From assembly GCA_022448455.1 (NCBI GenBank), contig JAKUUR010000001.1:1-64000 (forward strand): a stretch of DNA of 64,000 bases. The letters run 5' to 3'. This stretch comes from Candidatus Thioglobus autotrophicus. GTDB taxonomy: Bacteria > Pseudomonadota > Gammaproteobacteria > PS1 > Pseudothioglobaceae. Within the stretch, counting starts at the first letter, position 1. The number at the start of each line of letters is the position of its first letter. The position numbers were made by a program, and so were the translations under genes. Below the pieces are notes generated by a model. The model saw nothing but the letters and a program-made list of their open reading frames with translations. It was not told where the DNA came from and did no database searches. Positions 1 to 9,197 of this stretch are shown one piece after another.

Positions 1-792
1 TCAATTGAAAATATATCGATGCGTTTCCATGTACGTAATGGTAAGTCAATTCAGGCACTTAAAGATATATCTCTGGAGATCGAAGAGGGACAAATTATTA
101 CCGTACTTGGACCATCAGGTTGCGGCAAAACCACACTCCTAAATATTATTGCAGGTTTTTTGTCTCCGACTGAAGGGCAAGTCGTTCTCAACGATCAGAC
201 CGTTCTCGGTCCAGGTGCTGAACGTGGCATGGTTTTCCAGCAGGGGGCACTCTTTGAGTGGATGAATGTACGTTCAAATGTAGCCTTTGGGCCACGAATG
301 AAGGGTATGCCAAAAGCTCAACAAAATGAAAAAGTCAAGCACCTGTTGGAAATTGTCGGGCTTAGCGATTTCGAAGACAAAGCGGTTTACGAACTCTCGG
401 GTGGAATGCAGCAAAGGGTTGCTTTAGCACGCTGTCTAGCAAACGATCCAGATGTCATTTTGATGGATGAACCCCTGGGTGCACTGGATGCACTAACTCG
501 TGAAAAGATGCAGGGCCTGGTACTCAAACTCTGGAAGGATACCGGGAAAACAATCCTATTAATAACCCACTCGGTTGAAGAAGCAGTTTTGCTTGGCGAG
601 CGACTTCTGGTATTGGCTCCAAGACCAGGAAGGGTCCTAAAAGAATATAAACTCCCTTATGCTGAAATGGGTACCGGTAAGGATCTTCGAGAAGTCAAAA
701 AATCTAAAGGCTATATCGAAACTCGAGATGAAATACTTTCCATTATTTGGGAGATGGAAGAAGAAATTATGGGTAGAGTGGAGAACAACTAA
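1..792 (+). CDS. tauB: Taurine ABC transporter ATP-binding protein (5' partial)
   Basis: This is the ATPase subunit of a taurine/aliphatic sulfonate importer (TauABC); it sits on the cytoplasmic face and drives uptake through TauC. The frame is open from base 1, and the six codons before the first ATG (19) read like a normal N-terminal strand, so the true start is probably just outside the window. Counting from that ATG, Walker A is GPSGCGKTT (residues 31-39), followed by the ABC signature LSGGMQQR, Walker B VILMDEP and the switch histidine in LLITHSVEEA. The stop and the tauC start overlap (TAATG), indicating translational coupling. The binding protein tauA should lie upstream of the window. 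A role in nitrate or alkanesulfonate import cannot be excluded by sequence alone, but the tpa-ald-xsc genes nearby favour taurine. Confidence 0.93.
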   Translation, partial: SIENISMRFHVRNGKSIQALKDISLEIEEGQIITVLGPSGCGKTTLLNIIAGFLSPTEGQVVLNDQTVLGPGAERGMVFQQGALFEWMNVRSNVAFGPRMKGMPKAQQNEKVKHLLEIVGLSDFEDKAVYELSGGMQQRVALARCLANDPDVILMDEPLGALDALTREKMQGLVLKLWKDTGKTILLITHSVEEAVLLGERLLVLAPRPGRVLKEYKLPYAEMGTGKDLREVKKSKGYIETRDEILSIIWEMEEEIMGRVENN

Positions 793-2060
793 TGGCCATT
801 TTACTGATCTATATTGTAGTTTTTATTGTCTCTTTTTATGTAGTACACTTAGTGTCAAAGATGATGACTGCTCGGAAGGACTATACGAGTCTTAAAACTG
901 TAACATTTGGCGATGAAAGCGCCGTTTCACCTAACCGACCCGCATCAATTATCTCAGTTCTGGCTATTTTTATGATTTGGGGGGCATTTACGGGCTCAAA
1001 ATTGGTGCCGTTTCACGCGCCAGGTCCATTTATTGGTGAAACTACTTTTACCTATACCGCAATGAATGCAGCGGGTGAGACCGATGACGCACAAGTTTTC
1101 GTTACTGTTTACGATATACAGTCTGGCAAAACACCTCCGGAAATGGAAATTGACCCAGGTACAGGATTTGCAAAAAACGATACTGCCAATATTGTAGCTT
1201 GGCGTAGCGGGTTAATTAAAGTAAAACGTAATGATATTGGTAGTAAAGAGGATGGTTATAAAGTTATTGCTATCGATGGTCAGGAGATCTCCCCTAGTTC
1301 AGAAGTTTTTATAGATGATGCTCGAGTCTATATGACCGCTAAAGGTACACTGAGCTATACTCCAGAAAAAGGTTGGCAAATGCAACCGATCTGGCTACCT
1401 GCACCTGAAGCTGTTTGGTCAAGACTAGTTCTTGTAGCCTCTGAAGGGTATAAAAATTTTAGCTTGGTAGAGCACCTTGGTTGGTCGCTTATTCGTGTAA
1501 TTGTTGGATTTTTGGCGGGAGCCCTTATTGGTATTCCGCTTGGTTACGCGATGGGACTTTCGGGCTGGTTTCGTGGTTGGTTCGATCCAATCGTCGAATT
1601 TATGCGTCCAGTTCCGCCACTTGCGCTTATTCCGCTGGTAATTATCTGGTTTGGGATTGGTGAACAAGGCAAGATAATTTTGCTCTTCCTTGCATCACTA
1701 TGGATCATGACAATTTCTGCCAGAGCAGGCGTTTCTGGAGTCAATATTAGTAAAATTCATGCTGCATATTCTCTTGGGGCATCAAAGGGACAAATTATGA
1801 GACTGATAATTGTGCCTAATAGCCTACCTGAGATATTTACAGGTGCTCGTGTGTCTATGGGTGTTTGTTGGGGTACCGTTGTCGCGGCCGAACTTGTTGC
1901 AGCTCAGAAGGGTGCAGGTATGATGATAATCAATGCTGCAAAATTTCAAATGACCGACCTCGTTATTATGGGAATCGTTCTGATTGGAGTGATAGGATAC
2001 TCTATAGATATTCTCATGCGTATTGCAGAAAATTATCTGGTACCCTGGAAAGGTAAATAG
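792..2060 (+). CDS. tauC: Taurine ABC transporter permease with large extracytoplasmic insertion
   Basis: This is the membrane permease of the taurine importer. The C-terminal half (from about residue 202) is a typical BPD_transp_1 permease close to TauC, with RPVPPLALIPLVIIWFGIGE and the coupling EAA-type loop around AAYSLGASKGQI, ending in VPWKGK. At 422 residues it is about 150 longer than the usual 275. The extra sequence is an N-terminal membrane segment (residues 3-21), a second one (52-66), and then about 130 soluble residues (67-198). Part of the soluble stretch, TTFTYTAMNAAGETDDAQVF, resembles the core of bacterial Ig/cadherin-like (VCBS-type) repeats. The insertion lies between a membrane segment and the permease core, so it should face the periplasm. 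The gene is coupled to tauB by a 1-base overlap. Confidence 0.9.
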   Translation: MAILLIYIVVFIVSFYVVHLVSKMMTARKDYTSLKTVTFGDESAVSPNRPASIISVLAIFMIWGAFTGSKLVPFHAPGPFIGETTFTYTAMNAAGETDDAQVFVTVYDIQSGKTPPEMEIDPGTGFAKNDTANIVAWRSGLIKVKRNDIGSKEDGYKVIAIDGQEISPSSEVFIDDARVYMTAKGTLSYTPEKGWQMQPIWLPAPEAVWSRLVLVASEGYKNFSLVEHLGWSLIRVIVGFLAGALIGIPLGYAMGLSGWFRGWFDPIVEFMRPVPPLALIPLVIIWFGIGEQGKIILLFLASLWIMTISARAGVSGVNISKIHAAYSLGASKGQIMRLIIVPNSLPEIFTGARVSMGVCWGTVVAAELVAAQKGAGMMIINAAKFQMTDLVIMGIVLIGVIGYSIDILMRIAENYLVPWKGK

Positions 2061-2096
2061 CCTTATAATTCTTGGTTTATTAGTTTCGCGTCAATT

Positions 2097-4565
2097 ATGT
2101 CTGATATATTACCTAAAAAGGCACAAGTTGTAATTATTGGGGGAGGTGTTGTTGGCTGCTCGGTAGCTTATCATCTCGCCAAACTTGGCTATACTGATAT
2201 TGTCCTTTTAGAGCGAAAAAAACTTACCTCTGGAACTACATGGCATGCAGCAGGGCTTGTAGGTCAAATGCGCTCATCTTTAAATCTAACTCAAATGGTT
2301 CAGTACTCAGGCAACCTTTATGAGACATTAGAAGCCGAAACAGGTATGGCGACAGGGTATCGTCGTACGGGCTCTGTGAGTATTGCAACTAATGAGGAAA
2401 GGCTAAAAGAATTTAAAAGAAACGCTTCTCTAGCTAAAGTCCATGGCGTTGATGTTCAGATACTGTCACCTTCAGAACTCAAAGAAAAAATTAATCTATT
2501 TAATTTAGATGATGTTGTTGGCGGTGCATGGATTCCTAAAGATGGTAAAGCTGATCCTGCAAACGTTGCGATGGCTCTTGCTAAAGGAGCTAAAAACAAT
2601 GGAGTAAAAATATTTGAAGACGTTAAAGTGACTGGAATCCATAAAGAAGATGGAAAAGTCAAAGGTGTCCAGACTGAATTAGGCGAGATACAATCCAGTG
2701 TTGTTGTTAACTGCGGAGGAATGTGGGCAAGGGAAATTGGAAAAATGGCAGGCGTATCTGTACCACTTCATGCCTGTGAACATTTCTATGTGCTTACCTC
2801 ATCTGTACCAAATTTAGGTGATATGCCTGTTGTAAGAGTGCCTGATGAGTCTGCATATTACAAGGAGGACGCTGGAAAAATTTTGATTGGTTTATTTGAG
2901 CCAAACGCTAAACCTTGGGGACAGAATGGGATACCTGAAGATTTCTGTTTTGATCAATTACAAGATGACTTAGAGCACTGTATGCCTTACCTTGAATTGG
3001 CAATGAAGAGATTACCGGTAATTGAAAACTTAGGTATAGAAACTCTTTTCAATGGCCCAGAAAGTTTCACACCTGATGATAATTTTCAAATCGGCGAATC
3101 ACCTGAATTGAGAAACTTTTTTGTTGCAGCTGGATTCAATTCAATTGGTATTCAGGCTGCTGGAGGAGTAGGCAAATATCTTGCAGAATGGATTGTTGGT
3201 GGGGAACCTCCTTGTGATTTATGGGAGGTCGATATCAGAAGAAACGACCCATTCCAAAATAATAAACTTTACCTAGCTAATCGAGTCACGGAGACGCTAG
3301 GTTATCTATACGAAAATCATTTCCCATATCACCAATATAGCACTGCTAGAGAGCTCCGTCGAACACCACTGTATCAATTCTTTAAAGATCGTGGTGCCTG
3401 TTTTGGGGAGGTAGCAGGATGGGAAAGGGCTAACTGGTTTGTGCCTCAACATTTAATTGGTAAAGTTCGGGCTGAATATGAGTATTCATGGGGAAAACAG
3501 AATTGGTTTGACTTTCATAAATTAGAGCATCAAGCTATCAGAGAAGCTGTTGGCATGTATGAAATGTCATCTTATTCCAAAATCAGAATCAAAGGCTCTG
3601 ATGCAATGGATTATCTTCAACTCATTTGCGCAAACGATGTTGATGTTTCAACTGGAAGAATTGTTTATACGCAATGGTTAAATGAAAAAGGTGGAATTGA
3701 GGCTGACGTCACAATTACACGTTTAGATGTTGATGATTATCTCGTTGTAAGTGGTACGCTATGTGCTAACCGTGATATGAATTGGCTGAAAAAGAATATG
3801 CCTAAGGATGCACACTGCTCTTTATTTGATTCTACAAGCGCAGAAGGTTGTATTGCAATTATGGGTCCTAATTCACGAGAACTTTTACAATCATTAACAG
3901 ACACTGATTTAAGTAATGAAAATCTCCCATTTACCAGTGTCTGTAATCTAGAAATTGGTATGGCAACGGTTCGGGCACACCGTATTACCTATGTTGGTGA
4001 GTTGGGATGGGAATTATATTTTCCCATTGAATTTTCTAACTATATTGCTGAGTTGATTGAGTCAATAGGAGAAAAATTTTCTTTGAAACTTTGTGGAATG
4101 CATTCTGTAGATAGTTGTCGTATTGAAAAGGCTTACAGACATTTTGGTCATGACATTACAGATGAAGATCATGTGCTCGATGCGGGCCTTGGATTTGTTG
4201 TTAAGCCTGATAAAAAACCTTCTAAATATGGAAAATTTATTGGTTATGATGCTGTAAGGAAAAAACAAACTAACGGATGTGAGAAGAGGGTAATGCAATT
4301 CCTATTAATTAATCCAGATATAATGCTCTACCATGACGAACCTATTCTTAGGAATGGCGAGATAATCGGCTATTTAACTAGCGGAGCATACGGACATACG
4401 TTAGGCGGAGCAGTTGGATTGGGTTATATCGACTGTAAACCTGGTGAAAGTGACGAGGACTTGATGACTGCTGAATACTGTATTGAGGTTGAAGGTGTCA
4501 TTGAAAAAGCTAGCACATCACTAAAGCCCATGTACGACCCTCTAAATAAAAAAATTAGAATTTAA
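2097..4565 (+). CDS. FAD-dependent oxidoreductase / GcvT-fold dehydrogenase (dimethylglycine or sarcosine dehydrogenase-like)
   Basis: This is a two-module flavin demethylase of the DMGDH/SDH family. An N-terminal DAO domain (about 9-370) begins with VVIIGGGVVGCSVAYHL, a Rossmann FAD site. A central FAO_M linker follows, then a folate-binding GcvT domain (about 440-720) and a GCV_T_C barrel. His50 in TTWHAAGL aligns with the histidine that carries covalent FAD in mammalian dimethylglycine dehydrogenase. The family oxidises N-methyl groups, passes formaldehyde to tetrahydrofolate and gives electrons to ETF. Its place 36 bases after tauC, in a taurine cluster, suggests an N-methylated substrate imported with taurine, such as N-methyltaurine, but sarcosine, dimethylglycine or another methylamine is equally compatible. 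The etfBA-etfQO genes at 19.6-23 kb would take the electrons. Confidence 0.85.
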   Translation: MSDILPKKAQVVIIGGGVVGCSVAYHLAKLGYTDIVLLERKKLTSGTTWHAAGLVGQMRSSLNLTQMVQYSGNLYETLEAETGMATGYRRTGSVSIATNEERLKEFKRNASLAKVHGVDVQILSPSELKEKINLFNLDDVVGGAWIPKDGKADPANVAMALAKGAKNNGVKIFEDVKVTGIHKEDGKVKGVQTELGEIQSSVVVNCGGMWAREIGKMAGVSVPLHACEHFYVLTSSVPNLGDMPVVRVPDESAYYKEDAGKILIGLFEPNAKPWGQNGIPEDFCFDQLQDDLEHCMPYLELAMKRLPVIENLGIETLFNGPESFTPDDNFQIGESPELRNFFVAAGFNSIGIQAAGGVGKYLAEWIVGGEPPCDLWEVDIRRNDPFQNNKLYLANRVTETLGYLYENHFPYHQYSTARELRRTPLYQFFKDRGACFGEVAGWERANWFVPQHLIGKVRAEYEYSWGKQNWFDFHKLEHQAIREAVGMYEMSSYSKIRIKGSDAMDYLQLICANDVDVSTGRIVYTQWLNEKGGIEADVTITRLDVDDYLVVSGTLCANRDMNWLKKNMPKDAHCSLFDSTSAEGCIAIMGPNSRELLQSLTDTDLSNENLPFTSVCNLEIGMATVRAHRITYVGELGWELYFPIEFSNYIAELIESIGEKFSLKLCGMHSVDSCRIEKAYRHFGHDITDEDHVLDAGLGFVVKPDKKPSKYGKFIGYDAVRKKQTNGCEKRVMQFLLINPDIMLYHDEPILRNGEIIGYLTSGAYGHTLGGAVGLGYIDCKPGESDEDLMTAEYCIEVEGVIEKASTSLKPMYDPLNKKIRI

Positions 4566-4571
4566 TATAGA

Positions 4572-5075
4572 ATGGTATATGTTTTTTTTGGTGTATCTTG
4601 CTCTGGAAAAACCACTATAGGAAAAAAAATATCTATTAAATTAGATGTTCCATTCTATGATGCCGATGACTTTCATTCTGAAGCAAACATTGAAAAAATG
4701 AGTCAAGGGATTCCTCTTGACGATTTTGACCGACTAGCTTGGCTTCAAAAAATTTCCAAAAAAATAGATGAATGTAATGAAAAAGGAAATGCCATTTTTG
4801 CATGTTCAGTATTAAAGGAAGAGTATAGGGAAATATTATCTGATTCATTTCAGAAAAAAGTTATATTTATTTTTTTAGATATTAGTAGGACTGAAGCTGT
4901 AAAAAGATTAAAAATGAGAGCGAACCATTTCTTTCCAATAGAATTACTAGATAACCAGTTTGAAATACTTGAGAGCCCATCTAATGCAATTAAAGTTAAT
5001 GCTAGCAATGATATAGATCTAGTATGTGATGAAATATATATTCAGATAATGGTTGAACCTACTTTAGGAAATTAA
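4572..5075 (+). CDS. gntK: Gluconokinase-like P-loop kinase
   Basis: This 167-residue cytosolic kinase matches the gluconokinase (GntK/IdnK) family in size and motifs. The P-loop GVSCSGKT occupies residues 7-14, followed by FYDADDFHSEANIEKMSQG and the P-L-D-D-x-D-R-x-x-W motif (PLDDFDRLAWL), which is characteristic of gluconokinases. A conserved CSVLKEEYRE segment follows and the C-terminal half has the expected LxIS..xAxxRLxxRxxHFF pattern. It would phosphorylate gluconate to 6-phosphogluconate. It starts 6 bases after the dehydrogenase and its end overlaps the tauR end by 4 bases, so it is the last gene of the plus-strand tau transcript. No gluconate transporter or Entner-Doudoroff gene is adjacent. 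A kinase acting on another small polyol or acid is possible. Confidence 0.8.
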   Translation: MVYVFFGVSCSGKTTIGKKISIKLDVPFYDADDFHSEANIEKMSQGIPLDDFDRLAWLQKISKKIDECNEKGNAIFACSVLKEEYREILSDSFQKKVIFIFLDISRTEAVKRLKMRANHFFPIELLDNQFEILESPSNAIKVNASNDIDLVCDEIYIQIMVEPTLGN

Positions 5076-6553
5076 GATTGAGACATCATTGCCTTAATTT
5101 CATTTACGATGATTTCAATACCCTTGTTTATCTTATTTGTATCAATTGCAGAATAACCAAGATGTAAATAGTTTTTTGGTGAGTCTTGACTAAAGAAAGA
5201 CGCATCTCCAGGCCTTAAAACTACGCCTTTTTTGAGCAATTCTTGACAAAGTTTTGCACTATTAATAGATTCTGGTATTTTAATCCAGAATGTTGATCCT
5301 CCGACCGTCGGTGCACATGACAACAAAGGTTCTTCTTTAATTTTTTCATTAATTAAATTCCATCGCTCTTTATTGGTTCTCTGTATTTTGGTAAACATAT
5401 TGTGGTAATGGCCCAGTCCAATAAACAATGCAACTGAGCGTTGATTGTTTGCAGGTATATGTCTCAACATCAAACGTCTTAAGGCCCTTGCTTCTTTGAT
5501 AAAGCTTTCTGCTGCAACCATATAGCCTAGACGAAGGCCGGGCGCAAAAGCTTTTGAAAAACTACCACAATAAATAACATTATTATGATCATCTAAACTT
5601 TTTAAAGAAGGATGGGGTTTTTCTTGAAAATTAATCTCGGCCTCATAGTCATCCTCTATGATGACTATGTTATTTTGTTGTGCACTTTCTAACAACTGTT
5701 TTCTTCGCTCCATACTCATTGTCACGCCGGTAGGGTACTGGTGACTCGGTGTGGTGTAGATCATATCGATATGAGGTTTGATCTCATCAACCATGATGCC
5801 TTCATGGTCTACAGAAATTGGAATAATATTATCGGTTCTAAAGCTATAAATATTCCTAACATCTGGATATCCAGGGTTTTCGATACCAACAACTGTTTTT
5901 TCCTTAACCAGAAGGCTTGCCAGGATATAAATGGCATTCTGACTACCAGAAGTTATTAAAATTTGATTTTTATTGGCCCAAATTCCACGCTTTGGCAGTA
6001 CTTTGGATTGAATTTGTTGAATTAGAGATGGATCGTCACTGTCCACATGGTCAATATTCCACTTTTTAATCTCTGGAACGGTTGAGGATTGCCTTACCAC
6101 CTCTCGCCATTCATAAAAAGGAATTAGGCTATTGTCAAGCTGACCTACAGTAAAAGAATAAGGCAATTTTTGCCAATCTTCTGATTTTTGAATATTGGTT
6201 TTAAATGACGGTTTTTTTGTAATTAATTGGTCAAGCCATTGTGGTGATTTCTGAGTTACTGATGAAACTTCTTTAGTATCAGAATAATTTTCATAAATTT
6301 TATCGTTTACAAAATAACCCTTCCTCGGTTGAGCAGTAATATAGCCGTCAAACTCTAACTCTTTATATGCAGCTATAACAGTGTTTCTAGCAACTTTTAG
6401 GGATTTCGCCAGGTTCCTCGAAGAGGGCAGAGATTCATTCGGTCCTATTAAGCCATTTGTAATAGCATCTACTAATTGTTGACGAATTTGAAGTTGCAGA
6501 GTTCTTGGTTTATCAAGCCTTAAAGAAAAAAACTGATTCCACATTTCGTTCAT
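5072..6553 (-). CDS. tauR: MocR-family transcriptional regulator of taurine catabolism (GntR-aminotransferase fusion)
   Basis: This is a PLP-binding transcription factor of the MocR/PdxR type. Residues 10-83 form a GntR winged helix (SLPSSRNLAKSLKVARNTVI is the recognition region). Residues about 125-490 form a class I aminotransferase fold, with Lys334 in GSFSKAFAPG as the PLP-anchoring lysine. In Rhodobacter, the homologue TauR activates taurine genes. Here the gene is divergent from tpa across 116 bases and convergent with the gluconokinase (4-base overlap at the 3' ends), which fits control of tpa-ald-xsc. The ATG at 6553 is the first possible in the frame, and its upstream region holds two CTGG-centred repeats. 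GABA regulation (GabR) is the main alternative, but the gene context argues for taurine. Confidence 0.88.
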   Translation of the reverse strand: MNEMWNQFFSLRLDKPRTLQLQIRQQLVDAITNGLIGPNESLPSSRNLAKSLKVARNTVIAAYKELEFDGYITAQPRKGYFVNDKIYENYSDTKEVSSVTQKSPQWLDQLITKKPSFKTNIQKSEDWQKLPYSFTVGQLDNSLIPFYEWREVVRQSSTVPEIKKWNIDHVDSDDPSLIQQIQSKVLPKRGIWANKNQILITSGSQNAIYILASLLVKEKTVVGIENPGYPDVRNIYSFRTDNIIPISVDHEGIMVDEIKPHIDMIYTTPSHQYPTGVTMSMERRKQLLESAQQNNIVIIEDDYEAEINFQEKPHPSLKSLDDHNNVIYCGSFSKAFAPGLRLGYMVAAESFIKEARALRRLMLRHIPANNQRSVALFIGLGHYHNMFTKIQRTNKERWNLINEKIKEEPLLSCAPTVGGSTFWIKIPESINSAKLCQELLKKGVVLRPGDASFFSQDSPKNYLHLGYSAIDTNKINKGIEIIVNEIKAMMSQS

Positions 6554-6557
6554 AAGT

Positions 6558-6590
6558 CTGGTCTATTAATTGCAAGTTTGCTGGATCTAT
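6558..6590 (+). promoter_or_regulatory. Candidate TauR direct repeats between tauR and tpa
   Basis: Two similar decamers, CTGGTCTATT at 6558-6567 and CTGGATCTAT at 6581-6590, lie in direct orientation 23 bases apart, start to start, which is about two helical turns. They resemble the CTGGACTTAA-type direct repeats reported for TauR in Rhodobacter. The first lies only a few bases upstream of the tauR start, so binding could also repress tauR. The match is partial, so the assignment is an inference. Confidence 0.35.
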
Positions 6591-6669
6591 ACATATCTTT
6601 ATTCTATACCTCTTATATTTTACAATTCAATACTCTGAATTGCAGTAAATTTAATATCAAGGATTTATT

Positions 6670-8028
6670 ATGTCTGAAAGCACAATTATACAAAATGATA
6701 AGAAACATGTTTGGCATCATTTAACGCAGCATAAAGCTTTTGAATCGAGTGACCCTCTTGTGGTTTCAGAAGGGAAAGGGATGTATGTCACTGATATCAA
6801 AGGTGATGAATATCTAGACGCAACTTCTGGCGGAGTATGGACAGTCAACCTTGGCTATGGAAGGGATGAAATGGTAGATACTATCAGTAATCAGTTGTCA
6901 AAAATTCCTTACTTTGCAGGTTCTATTGGTAATGAGCCAGCTGCACAATATGCAAAAGAGTTAACCTCAATTATGCCTGGTTTAGATCGTGTTTACTATT
7001 CGAATTCAGGTTCTGAGGCTAATGAAAAGGGCTACAAAATGGTACGACAAATTGCCCATTTTCATAATGAAGGAAAAAAACACAAAATTATATATCGTGA
7101 CCGGGATTATCATGGAACAACCATTGGAGCAATGAGCTCTTCTGGTCAAATTCAAAGAACAAAGCAATATGGACCATTTGCGCCTGGTTTTGTTGAAATG
7201 CCAAATTGCTGTTGTTATCGCTGCCCGTTTGGTAAAAAATATGGTGAATGCAATATTGAGTGTGCTCATGCTCTTGAAGATGTCATTCAAAAAGAGGGTG
7301 CAGATAATATCGGTTCTGTAGTTTTAGAGTCAATAACTGCAGGTGGTGGAGTTATTACCCCTGTGCCAGAATATTTCCCAATCATTGAATCAATCTGTAG
7401 AAAGTATGATGTGTTGCTTCATATTGACGAAGTGGTTTGCGGTCTTGGAAGGACAGGAAAATGGTTTGGTTATCAAAATTATGATGTGCAACCCGATATT
7501 GTTACTATAGCCAAAGGTCTGGCAGCCGGTTATGCAGCGATATCAGTAACAGTTACTACTGATAAAGTTTTTGAAGCGTTTAAAGAGGATCCAAGTAATC
7601 CTGACAGCTATTTCAGAGATATATCTACATTTGGAGGATGCACGGCTGGTCCAGCAGCTGCTTTGGAAACTTTAAATATTATTAAAAGAGATAAGCTTCT
7701 TGACAATGTTAATACTGTTGGTGATTATTTAAAAAGTAAGTTGCATGAACTTGAAGAAAAACATCAAATAATTGGTGAAGTTCGTGGAAAGGGTTTGTTT
7801 TGTGGCGTAGAGCTTGTCAAAGATAGACAAACTAGAGAGCCAGTAGATGAAACAGTTGCAATGTCAATCGTTGGTCATTGCTTAAAAAATAAAGTAATGA
7901 TTGGTAGAATTAATAGATGTTTTGAACATAACAATAATGTATTACTATTTAGTCCCGCTTTTATATGTACTAAGGATGAAGTTGATCTTATTGTTGAAGC
8001 GGTTGACAATGCCCTTGAAGTTAATTAA
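6670..8028 (+). CDS. tpa: Taurine--pyruvate aminotransferase
   Basis: This class III PLP aminotransferase (452 residues, normal family length) transfers the amino group of taurine to pyruvate, yielding sulfoacetaldehyde and L-alanine in the cytosol. The PLP lysine is Lys282 in VTIAKGLAAGYAA, the phosphate-binding stretch is NSGSEANEKGYKM (112-124), and the Asp in HIDEVVCGLGRTG pairs with the pyridine nitrogen. A cysteine-rich patch, PNCCCYRCPFGKKYGEC (178-194), is typical of the taurine/beta-alanine-pyruvate branch. It has a strong context: ald follows at 30 bases and xsc after that. AGGAT lies just before the ATG as a ribosome site. Beta-alanine or hypotaurine could be side substrates. Confidence 0.95.
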   Translation: MSESTIIQNDKKHVWHHLTQHKAFESSDPLVVSEGKGMYVTDIKGDEYLDATSGGVWTVNLGYGRDEMVDTISNQLSKIPYFAGSIGNEPAAQYAKELTSIMPGLDRVYYSNSGSEANEKGYKMVRQIAHFHNEGKKHKIIYRDRDYHGTTIGAMSSSGQIQRTKQYGPFAPGFVEMPNCCCYRCPFGKKYGECNIECAHALEDVIQKEGADNIGSVVLESITAGGGVITPVPEYFPIIESICRKYDVLLHIDEVVCGLGRTGKWFGYQNYDVQPDIVTIAKGLAAGYAAISVTVTTDKVFEAFKEDPSNPDSYFRDISTFGGCTAGPAAALETLNIIKRDKLLDNVNTVGDYLKSKLHELEEKHQIIGEVRGKGLFCGVELVKDRQTREPVDETVAMSIVGHCLKNKVMIGRINRCFEHNNNVLLFSPAFICTKDEVDLIVEAVDNALEVN

Positions 8029-8058
8029 TAGTTAATATATATAAACAGGATATTTGAT

Positions 8059-9177
8059 ATGATTATTGGAGTACCAAAAGAAATTAAAAACCATGAATAC
8101 AGAGTTGGCTTAACACCAAGAAGTGTTAGGGAATGTGTTAGAAACGGCCACAAAGTGATGGTCCAAAATAATGCTGGTAGCGGAATCGGTGCAAGTGATG
8201 ATGATTACATTGATAATGGTGCCGAAATTATAGCGACTGCTGAAGAGATTTTTGCAACTGCAGAAATGATCGTCAAGGTTAAAGAACCTCAAGCAAATGA
8301 ACGCGCTATGCTGAGAGAGGGTCAAATACTTTATACCTATCTTCATCTCGCTCCAGACCCTGAGCAGACAAAAGATTTAGTTAAGAGTGGTGCTACATGC
8401 ATTGCTTACGAGACGGTAACGTCTCCTCGAGGCGGTTTACCATTATTAGCTCCAATGTCAAAAGTTGCTGGGAGAATGGCTATTCAGGCAGGTGCACACT
8501 TTTTAGAACACCCTAATGGCGGCATGGGAGCCTTGCTTGGTGGTGTACCTGGTGTTAACCCACTAAAAGTTGTTATTTTAGGGGGAGGTGTTGTAGGTGC
8601 CCATGCCGCTCATATGGCAGTAGGAATGGGGGCTGATGTTTGGGTGCTTGACAATAATCCTGACGCATTAGAGAAACATTGGCAACAATTTGGTCGCAGT
8701 ACGAATACCGTTTTTTCAACTCAAAGTACAGTTGAAGAATATGTACTAAAAGCTGATTTAGTCATTGGAGGAGTTTTAATACCCGGTGCTGAAGCGCCAA
8801 AACTAGTTACAAAAGAGATGATTAAGGCAATGAAGCCTGGTTCAGTTGTTGTTGATGTTGCAATAGACCAGGGTGGCTGCTTTGAGACTTCTAAAGCAAC
8901 AACGCATGCAGATCCAACATATGTGGTGGATGATGTTGTTCATTATTGTGTAGCCAATATGCCTGGTGGTGTTCCCAAAACATCAACATTTGCGCTTAAT
9001 AATGTAACTCTCCCATTCGCAATTGACATTGCCAATAAAGGGGTTAAACAAGCATTACTTGACGATGAACACCTTAGAGCCGGTTTAAATGTTCATAAAG
9101 GCAAGGTAACATGTCTTGAAGTAGCCGAAGATTTGGGTTATGAATACGTTTCAGCGCTTGAAGCGCTACAAAATTAA
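8059..9177 (+). CDS. ald: Alanine dehydrogenase
   Basis: This NAD-dependent alanine dehydrogenase (372 residues) oxidatively deaminates L-alanine to pyruvate, ammonium and NADH. In this operon it regenerates the pyruvate used by Tpa, making taurine nitrogen available as ammonium. The AlaDh/PNT N-terminal domain starts with [20 protein letters not shown], which contains the substrate arginine and the usual lysine/histidine motifs ([16 protein letters not shown]). The NAD-binding Rossmann site is [20 protein letters not shown] (about 171-190). The C-terminal signature [16 protein letters not shown] is intact. It sits between tpa and xsc with 30 and 20 base gaps, so the three are co-transcribed. 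Confidence 0.96.
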   Translation: MIIGVPKEIKNHEYRVGLTPRSVRECVRNGHKVMVQNNAGSGIGASDDDYIDNGAEIIATAEEIFATAEMIVKVKEPQANERAMLREGQILYTYLHLAPDPEQTKDLVKSGATCIAYETVTSPRGGLPLLAPMSKVAGRMAIQAGAHFLEHPNGGMGALLGGVPGVNPLKVVILGGGVVGAHAAHMAVGMGADVWVLDNNPDALEKHWQQFGRSTNTVFSTQSTVEEYVLKADLVIGGVLIPGAEAPKLVTKEMIKAMKPGSVVVDVAIDQGGCFETSKATTHADPTYVVDDVVHYCVANMPGGVPKTSTFALNNVTLPFAIDIANKGVKQALLDDEHLRAGLNVHKGKVTCLEVAEDLGYEYVSALEALQN

Positions 9178-9197
9178 TATTAATAGGAGAAGTAAGA

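Noticed and set aside
4572-5075. Shikimate kinase instead of gluconokinase
   Set aside because: P-loop alone would allow it, but the PLDDFDRLAW motif and family length are those of gluconokinases, and shikimate kinase motifs are missing.
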